This document shows positions 59,121 to 64,000 of a stretch of 64,000 bases of DNA, piece by piece. Each line of letters begins with the position of its first letter. The first letter of the stretch is position 1. The DNA is from Ruminococcus flavefaciens (lineage in GTDB: Bacteria > Bacillota > Clostridia > Oscillospirales > Ruminococcaceae), in contig DBYI01000022.1 of NCBI GenBank assembly GCA_002310115.1, positions 101,218 to 165,217 of the forward strand, written 5' to 3'. The notes under the pieces were generated by a model. It was given only the letters and a program-made list of their open reading frames with translations, did not search any database and was not told the origin of the DNA. Made by a program: the position numbers and the translations under genes.

Positions 59121-60272
59121 ATGTCAACAATCGCTATTAAAGGCAGTTCTGTTTGGAGTACAGGAATAAAATCATTCAGTAGTCTTGATACTTCTTTTTC
59201 AAGTTTAAAAAAGACATCAGGCGGACTGACAACCGCACTAGGAGATCTCATTACCAAGATTAATGCAGCAGACAAAGCAATAGATGGTGATACCTGCAGT
59301 AAACATGCAGAACAAGCAAAAGCCAGAGACGAGGCAAAACACACTTCCATGACAATTGCGTATGATAAGCTGAATGAGCTTATTTCCAAAGCGGAAACGG
59401 TAGACAATAACGTTGCGGAAAAAATTAATTTTAAACAAGATGCCTTCTATATGATAAATGGTAATTTAAAGCCTAATAATAAAAAGAGTTTTGGAGAAAA
59501 AATATCAGACTGGTGCAAAAAAAATATCACTACAATAATCACTGTTGTAACAGTAGCGATTGTTATTATTGCTGCAGTAGCAATCTGTATAATATGTTCA
59601 CCTGCGATAATAGCAGCAATGGCAATTGCTGCTACCGTTTTGGGTTTAGTCTACACTGTTGTTAATATGGGTGTTAAGTGTGTCACGGGTAAAGGTATTC
59701 CTGATCTGCTTGAGCCTGAACATAAATACTTAGCCTCTATTGTCAGAGGACTAGACTGGGGATTAACGTTTGTATCTATAATTCTCCCCGCAGGAGCATC
59801 AATTAAAATATCAATGTTAATTGCGGAAAAGTCGTTCTTACAAACTTCTAAATTTTGGTTCAAAACTTCATTTAAATCATTTTGGGGTTCTATCAAAAAA
59901 AGTTGCAAAGGCATTAAGAATTTTTTTACAAAAAATGGAGATGACGTTGCTTCTAAGTCATTCAGTGAAAAAATAATATCTGGCATTAAGGATTTTTTTG
60001 TAAATACAGTAAAACCTAAGATATCTGTTGACTCTCTTAAATCAGTTACAGGTGTTTTGCCAGGCGTAAGCGGCATTAAATCGTCTAGCAATTTATTCTT
60101 AACATGTGCTATAGTTCAAAAAACAAAATGGCTTGGTTTATATGGAACAAAAATGCATGTCTTTGATACTAAACCATTGCAGGGACTAATAACATCATTA
60201 TCATCACGAGGATTTTTTTATCTAACGAATAATGTAATTAATAAAATTAAAGGTACAAATAATAATACTTAG
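59121..60272 (+). CDS. Membrane-segment protein of the WXG100-like locus, possible effector or LXG-like
   Basis: 383 residues from the ATG at 59121, with GAGGTG upstream; a GTG three codons earlier overlaps that site. The N-terminal about 110 residues are helical with a motif-like SVWSTGIKSF at 10-19. A hydrophobic hairpin follows (about 135-190, IITVVTVAIVIIAAVAICII then AAMAIAATVLGLVYTVVNMG), then a basic C-terminal region with many Ser, Lys and Phe. A helical head, central hydrophobic hairpin and variable tail is the layout of LXG-type T7 substrates, but no toxin domain or immunity gene is recognised. It may instead be a structural membrane component. Confidence 0.55.
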   Translation: MSTIAIKGSSVWSTGIKSFSSLDTSFSSLKKTSGGLTTALGDLITKINAADKAIDGDTCSKHAEQAKARDEAKHTSMTIAYDKLNELISKAETVDNNVAEKINFKQDAFYMINGNLKPNNKKSFGEKISDWCKKNITTIITVVTVAIVIIAAVAICIICSPAIIAAMAIAATVLGLVYTVVNMGVKCVTGKGIPDLLEPEHKYLASIVRGLDWGLTFVSIILPAGASIKISMLIAEKSFLQTSKFWFKTSFKSFWGSIKKSCKGIKNFFTKNGDDVASKSFSEKIISGIKDFFVNTVKPKISVDSLKSVTGVLPGVSGIKSSSNLFLTCAIVQKTKWLGLYGTKMHVFDTKPLQGLITSLSSRGFFYLTNNVINKIKGTNNNT

Positions 60273-60377
60273 AATAGTAATGGCTTTTATTTATATATGA
60301 TGGTAATAGTAAGATTTAATCTAATAAACAGATGAAAATAATGAATCCATAATAGATAGAGTATAGGCGGTGTAATA

Positions 60378-61928
60378 ATGAACTACGAAGATTTAATTTC
60401 AAGCGCTAATCTTGCGCTTACAGGAAATCAATTTGAAGTATCTCTTGAAAAGGCAAAGGAAGCAATAAAAAAAGATGGCACAAAAGTTGATGGATATTTA
60501 TGTGCTGGAAAAGCTGCGCTGTCTTTGGGTATGGCAGCGGATGCCACATCATTCTTCAAGTCTGCAGCAGAGGCTGACAAAAATAATGGCGGGATTTTCT
60601 TCCTACTGGGCTATGCACAGGCTATGGATGGTAATTCATCTAAAGCACTTCAAAGTCTAACAAAGGCGCTTGAGCTTAACTGTGATGATTCGTTAAAGGA
60701 GCAGATATATAGAATGATCTCCATGATAAATGCTGAAAGCGGAGATTATGATAATGCTATTGCAAATCTTGAACGTGCAGAGGATTATACGGGTCCTGAT
60801 TATGAACTGCTTCAGCAGAAAGCATCTTATTATTCACAGAAAAGGAATTATCACCAGACATTTTTCGTGCTAAATCAGATGAAGCTGCTCAGACCGAAAG
60901 AGTATCTGACATATAGTCTTGCTTTTAATATATTTATGGAGCTTAACGGCTATGATGAGGCTAAGGCAGAACTGGAACGTGCAGCAAGATTTGCAAATCT
61001 CGATATAACATATTATAAAGATCTTGCAGCATATACGATGTTTCACAATCCCGAAGATGATACGGTTGAAATACTGAATAAAAAGTGGATGGAAGCTATA
61101 GCAATTCTTGATAAAGGACTTGCTAACGGAAGACCTAATGGTGAAGACGTTTTTGATGCGTATATGAACGCCGCACAGCTTTATCTCTCTCTAGAGATGC
61201 CTGAATGTGCTATAAGGATTCTTGATGCAGCGGTAGATGTTGTATCATCATATAATAATGGTTTCTCAATTATTTCAAGTGATGCTGATACTGAAGACAG
61301 TACTTCAGATTATGGCATCCTTTCGCCTGAGGACGAAGAATTGCTTATGCAGGAAAGATGGGAGAATGGAGAGTTTGAAGAGCTCAGTGATGGTATTGCC
61401 AATGCTCTGATGGAAACCGTTGCAGAAGATCCAGAGGAACTTGCACAGGAAATACATCAGTATCTTACGCCAATCGATGATATTCCGTCTGATATATCTT
61501 GTGAAGAAGCATACAGGATAAATGAAGGATTCAGCATGGAACAGATGCAGACTGATCTTAGAAATTCACTGTATGTTAACGCTTATGAGATGCTTAAGGA
61601 TTATGACAGAATGCTGCAAAAAGCAAAAGAGCTTCAGTCATCTTCAATAGTTATAAATCAGTACAACGGAATATATTATGAGTTGAAGGCTGGAAAGTAT
61701 ACTAATAAGGAAAATTGGGAGAAGAAGTATAGGGAACGAATTCGTTTCTGGACAAAGCGTATGTTGGAAGATCCGACAGATTTTGTATCAGCGAGTTATC
61801 GCATTCGTTCCTGTATTGATATCGGCGATTTTGAAGAAGCAGAACAGCTTGCTGCTTGCCTTCCTACAGATATAAAAGAGTCTTTAAGAGAAGAAATCAG
61901 TAAGGAAAGAGTTAGGGAGGAGGTATAA
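60378..61928 (+). CDS. TPR-repeat protein of the WXG100-like locus
   Basis: 516 residues of helical repeats. TPR units are clear in the first 250 residues: DGYLCAGKAALSLGMAADATSFFKSA, GIFFLLGYAQAMDGNSSKALQSL and GDYDNAIANLERAEDYTGPDYELL (each given in part). An acidic Ser/Asp-rich segment follows near 305-345, then further helices. There is no signal peptide. GGCGGTG precedes the ATG. Its stop abuts the next ATG, so it heads a tight operon with the three small WXG100-like genes and may act as a cytoplasmic chaperone or adaptor for them. Confidence 0.8.
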   Translation: MNYEDLISSANLALTGNQFEVSLEKAKEAIKKDGTKVDGYLCAGKAALSLGMAADATSFFKSAAEADKNNGGIFFLLGYAQAMDGNSSKALQSLTKALELNCDDSLKEQIYRMISMINAESGDYDNAIANLERAEDYTGPDYELLQQKASYYSQKRNYHQTFFVLNQMKLLRPKEYLTYSLAFNIFMELNGYDEAKAELERAARFANLDITYYKDLAAYTMFHNPEDDTVEILNKKWMEAIAILDKGLANGRPNGEDVFDAYMNAAQLYLSLEMPECAIRILDAAVDVVSSYNNGFSIISSDADTEDSTSDYGILSPEDEELLMQERWENGEFEELSDGIANALMETVAEDPEELAQEIHQYLTPIDDIPSDISCEEAYRINEGFSMEQMQTDLRNSLYVNAYEMLKDYDRMLQKAKELQSSSIVINQYNGIYYELKAGKYTNKENWEKKYRERIRFWTKRMLEDPTDFVSASYRIRSCIDIGDFEEAEQLAACLPTDIKESLREEISKERVREEV

Positions 61929-62276
61929 ATGGCATTATATATTGATGATAGAGTATTTGAAAATGCTGCAACGGAAATGGATGGTTTAAAGGAACGAATA
62001 GATAAACTGCATAAAATGCTTGAAGGTATGTTCGATGATCTTACGCATGCGTTAGCTACACCTGCAGGAAAAGCAGTAAAATGGACAGGAAAAGATGTTT
62101 TGCTTCAGCCAGTTGAAGATATGTCAAAAATAATAAGACATATGAGTGAAATACTGAGAGAAATAATCGCAATTAATAACGCCGAAACAGATTCATCATA
62201 TTATGAAATATTCGCAAAGTACGACGAACTTGATAAGCAATTAAGAAATAATACAACAACACAAGGAGGAATATAA
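61929..62276 (+). CDS. WXG100-like small helical protein (W-T-G)
   Basis: 115 residues with the helix-turn-helix hairpin layout of WXG100/ESAT-6 proteins. The turn reads KWTGKDVLLQ (Trp52-Thr53-Gly54), a match to the WxG motif near the middle. Such proteins are secreted as dimers by type VII systems. The start directly follows the TPR stop, with GAGGAGG upstream. Confidence 0.72.
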   Translation: MALYIDDRVFENAATEMDGLKERIDKLHKMLEGMFDDLTHALATPAGKAVKWTGKDVLLQPVEDMSKIIRHMSEILREIIAINNAETDSSYYEIFAKYDELDKQLRNNTTTQGGI

Positions 62277-62278
62277 AA

Positions 62279-62638
62279 ATGGCAATGGGTTCAGAAAGCA
62301 AAGTAATACTTAATAATGAAATGCAGAAAGCGAAAGCTGATTTTCAGCAATATCGAAAGGATATAGGAGCACTCGTAAAAGAGCTTGATTCGACCGTGAA
62401 AACACTTCTTAACGGTTTTAAGGGCGAAGCAGCAGATGGTTTTATTGAATATTACAATAAAAACGTTGTTGCATTCTTTGAAGCAGCAGGTACCTTCGAT
62501 GAGGTTCTGGGAAGATTTGACAAAGAAGGCGACGGACTATTTGATGTTATTGAAAAGAGATTGATTACAGGAGAGGGTGTTGACCCATCACTTGGTCAGA
62601 ACAATCGAAACGTCGGACAAGCATCAACTGAAAACTGA
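62279..62638 (+). CDS. WXG100-like small helical protein (F-K-G)
   Basis: 119 residues: two helices around a turn LLNGFKGEAADGFIEYY, in which Phe47-Lys48-Gly49 replaces WxG. A flexible Gly/Asn-rich tail (about 95-119) follows. AAGGAGG lies 9 bases before the ATG, 3 bp after the previous stop. Confidence 0.72.
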   Translation: MAMGSESKVILNNEMQKAKADFQQYRKDIGALVKELDSTVKTLLNGFKGEAADGFIEYYNKNVVAFFEAAGTFDEVLGRFDKEGDGLFDVIEKRLITGEGVDPSLGQNNRNVGQASTEN

Positions 62639-62661
62639 TTACAAAAAAGGAGAAACTAATT

Positions 62662-62988
62662 ATGGCAATGTATGTAGAAAATGCAGCACTCGAGAAAGCG
62701 AAAAACGAAATAGATGCTGTTTCAAATAATTTCAAGACAAAGGGAACTGAATTTATAACAACACTTACTAATACACTTAGCACATTCAGTGGTGAAACCA
62801 AGGATATTCTTATGCAGCAGAAGATAGGAAATTCAGGTAGCGAAGTTGAGGAATCACTTGCGTATTTTGTAGAAACTGGGATACCGAACCTTATAAGTGG
62901 TCTTTCACAGATTATTGAAGCTAACAGACAAACTATAGATGAAAGTGATCATCAGCTGGCTGAAGCAATTTCCGGCAAGTCAGTTTGA
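62662..62988 (+). CDS. WXG100-like small helical protein (F-S-G)
   Basis: 108 residues with the same hairpin layout; the turn is STFSGETKDIL (Phe42-Ser43-Gly44). AAAGGAG lies about 9 bases before the ATG. It is the third consecutive member, divergent from the other two, and the last before a hairpin at 63026-63075. Confidence 0.72.
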   Translation: MAMYVENAALEKAKNEIDAVSNNFKTKGTEFITTLTNTLSTFSGETKDILMQQKIGNSGSEVEESLAYFVETGIPNLISGLSQIIEANRQTIDESDHQLAEAISGKSV

Positions 62989-63025
62989 TGATCGAACAGA
63001 TATGATTGCTTATTAATTGTTTCGT

Positions 63026-63075
63026 ATGGCACAGCTTTGCCAAGGTTTTACCTCTGTGCAAATCGGCTGTGCCAT
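63026..63075 (+). terminator. Weak terminator or attenuator between the small-protein genes and the repeat protein
   Basis: ATGGCACAGC (63026-63035) pairs perfectly with GCTGTGCCAT (63066-63075) across a 30-base loop, followed by CTTTAG. The short T-run suggests incomplete termination. Confidence 0.45.
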
Positions 63076-63099
63076 CTTTAGCTTATAGGAGTACTTGTA

Positions 63100-64000
63100 A
63101 TGAACGATGTAAATGAGATTTATTATGATGAACATATTAAATCGTATCAGAGACATTTTCTGATTTCATGGCTTGGTTCTGCCAAATCTGAGAGGCTCAA
63201 GGTTGTAAAGGACAAAATAAAGATCCATGCTATAAAAGTGACCATACCTAATGTACCATTAGAAATGATCGAGATACCCGATAAGACGGAGGAAGATAAG
63301 AGAAAAATCAGAGAACTATTTTCGGGTATAAAATCAGCGGTTACTGTTCCAGAAAATATTGCTATACCAAATAAGTCAGAAGAAGAAAAGCAGACTGTGA
63401 AACGCAGATTTGAAGGAATAAAAACAGCTGTCAGCGTTCCGGAAAAGATTATTGTGCCTACTATGACTGAGGCAGAAAATAAAAATGTGAAGCATAGATT
63501 TGAGGGAATAAAAACAGCAGTCAGTGTTCCGGAAAATATTGTTGTACCGACCATGACAGAGGAAGAAAAACAGACAGTGAAACGCAGATTTGAAGGAGTA
63601 AAAACAGCAGTCAGTGTTCCGGAAAATATTGTTGTACCGACTATGACAGAGGAAGAAAAACAGACTGTGAAGCGCAGATTTGAAGGAATAAAAACTGCAG
63701 TCAGCGCTCCCGATAATATTGTTGTGCCAACTATAACGAAGGAAGAAAAACAGACCGTGAAACACAGATTTGAAGGAATAAAAACTGCAGTCAGTGTTCC
63801 GGAAAATGTTGTTGTTCCTTATATGACTGAAGAAGAAAAACAGACTGTGAAGCACAGATTTGAAGGAATAAAAACAGCTGTCAGCATTCCGGAAAAGATT
63901 ATTGTGCCTATTATGATTGAGGCAGAAAATAAAAATGTGAAGCATAGATTTGAGGGAATAAAAACAGCAGTCAATGTTCCGGAAAATGTTGTTGTTCCTA
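63100..64000 (+). CDS. Tandem 30-residue repeat protein, 3' end outside window
   Basis: Open from the ATG at 63100 (AGGAG 8 bases upstream) to the window end, 300 codons. The first 46 residues (MNDVNEIYYDEHIKSYQRHF ...) are followed by one divergent 34-residue unit and then by 30-residue units of the pattern VSVPENIVVPTMTEEEKQTV + KRRFEGIKTA. Each unit predicts a short beta strand (IVVP) and a helix. Seven complete units and part of an eighth are seen. There is no signal peptide, so secretion, if any, would be by a type VII-like route or the protein is intracellular. No known repeat family was recognised. Position downstream of three WXG100-like genes suggests it belongs to that locus. Confidence 0.8.
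   Translation, partial: MNDVNEIYYDEHIKSYQRHFLISWLGSAKSERLKVVKDKIKIHAIKVTIPNVPLEMIEIPDKTEEDKRKIRELFSGIKSAVTVPENIAIPNKSEEEKQTVKRRFEGIKTAVSVPEKIIVPTMTEAENKNVKHRFEGIKTAVSVPENIVVPTMTEEEKQTVKRRFEGVKTAVSVPENIVVPTMTEEEKQTVKRRFEGIKTAVSAPDNIVVPTITKEEKQTVKHRFEGIKTAVSVPENVVVPYMTEEEKQTVKHRFEGIKTAVSIPEKIIVPIMIEAENKNVKHRFEGIKTAVNVPENVVVP
63238..64000 (+). repeat. 90-bp in-frame tandem repeat array
   Basis: Units begin at 63340, 63430, 63520, 63610, 63700, 63790, 63880 and 63970 (the last incomplete), preceded by a divergent 102-bp unit at 63238. The unit at 63430 is almost identical to the one at 63880, five units later, so part of the array was duplicated as a 450-bp block. The array continues past the window. 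Confidence 0.95.

Noticed and set aside
63147..63945. Long open frames on the minus strand rich in Phe, Ser, His and Asn
   Set aside because: They are reverse-frame shadows of the 90-bp repeat array; codon pattern, ribosome binding site and operon direction favour the plus strand.

Overview
The window looks like a chromosomal segment of a fibre- or starch-degrading Ruminococcus-type Firmicute (Oscillospiraceae). The reasons are two dockerin-bearing secreted proteins plus a decayed dockerin gene, a glycogen phosphorylase/GH13 pair, strong Shine-Dalgarno sites, TTGACA-17-TATAAT promoters, intrinsic terminators between nearly every pair of transcription units, and the scRNA (SRP RNA) gene beside dnaX-ybaB-recR. 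The species cannot be named from the sequence alone. No tRNA, rRNA, CRISPR array, IS element or prophage was recognised.

Layout. 1-5.1 kb: glgP and a GH13 alpha-glucanase (minus strand, the latter cut by the window edge), then a membrane protein resembling a signal peptidase without its serine. 5.2-7.8 kb: an McrBC locus whose McrC lacks the nuclease half. 8-11.7 kb: a dockerin GDSL hydrolase and an acyl-adenylate ligase in one operon behind a long leader. 12.5-15.1 kb: an agr-type quorum-sensing operon (agrB-agrA-agrC) with no agrD. 15.4-18.3 kb: a BspA-like LRR/dockerin protein. 18.3-28.3 kb: an orphan sugar-binding lipoprotein, an ABC-F ATPase, a NatAB-like exporter, and a GT2-GtrA plus YfhO envelope glycosylation pair. 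28.5 kb: a stand-alone agrD encoding an apparent CFWWN thiolactone peptide, followed by about 600 bp of hairpin-rich DNA. 29.5-37.8 kb: a P-type cation ATPase, a sugar-nucleotide SDR, small membrane and hypothetical proteins, YitT, a Cys-cluster protein and AzlCD. 38.1-41.9 kb: recR, ybaB, dnaX, a TPR protein and SRP RNA. 42-45.9 kb: two cyclophilin-like exported proteins and murA. 46-53.5 kb: a MATE exporter, then a TetR regulator divergent from an MMPL transporter and a secreted repeat protein, with three operator-like dyads between them. 53.6-57.5 kb: GNAT, an MGT-type glycosyltransferase with a structured leader, and a GGDEF(degenerate)-EAL protein. 57.5-64 kb: a dockerin relic and then an AT-rich accessory locus with three WXG100-like small proteins, a coiled-coil protein, a membrane protein, a TPR protein and a 30-residue tandem-repeat protein running off the end. 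This locus resembles a type VII (ESX/Yuk-like) secretion accessory cluster.

The two items most worth following up are the split agr system (agrBAC at 12.5-15.1 kb, agrD 13 kb away on the other strand) and the WXG100-like/tandem-repeat locus at the right end. Starts were moved from the longest open frame wherever a Shine-Dalgarno site clearly supported an internal start (GDSL hydrolase, ligase, LRR protein, agrD, P-type ATPase, AzlC, DnaX, the TPR protein beside SRP RNA, MurA, the MGT glycosyltransferase and others).
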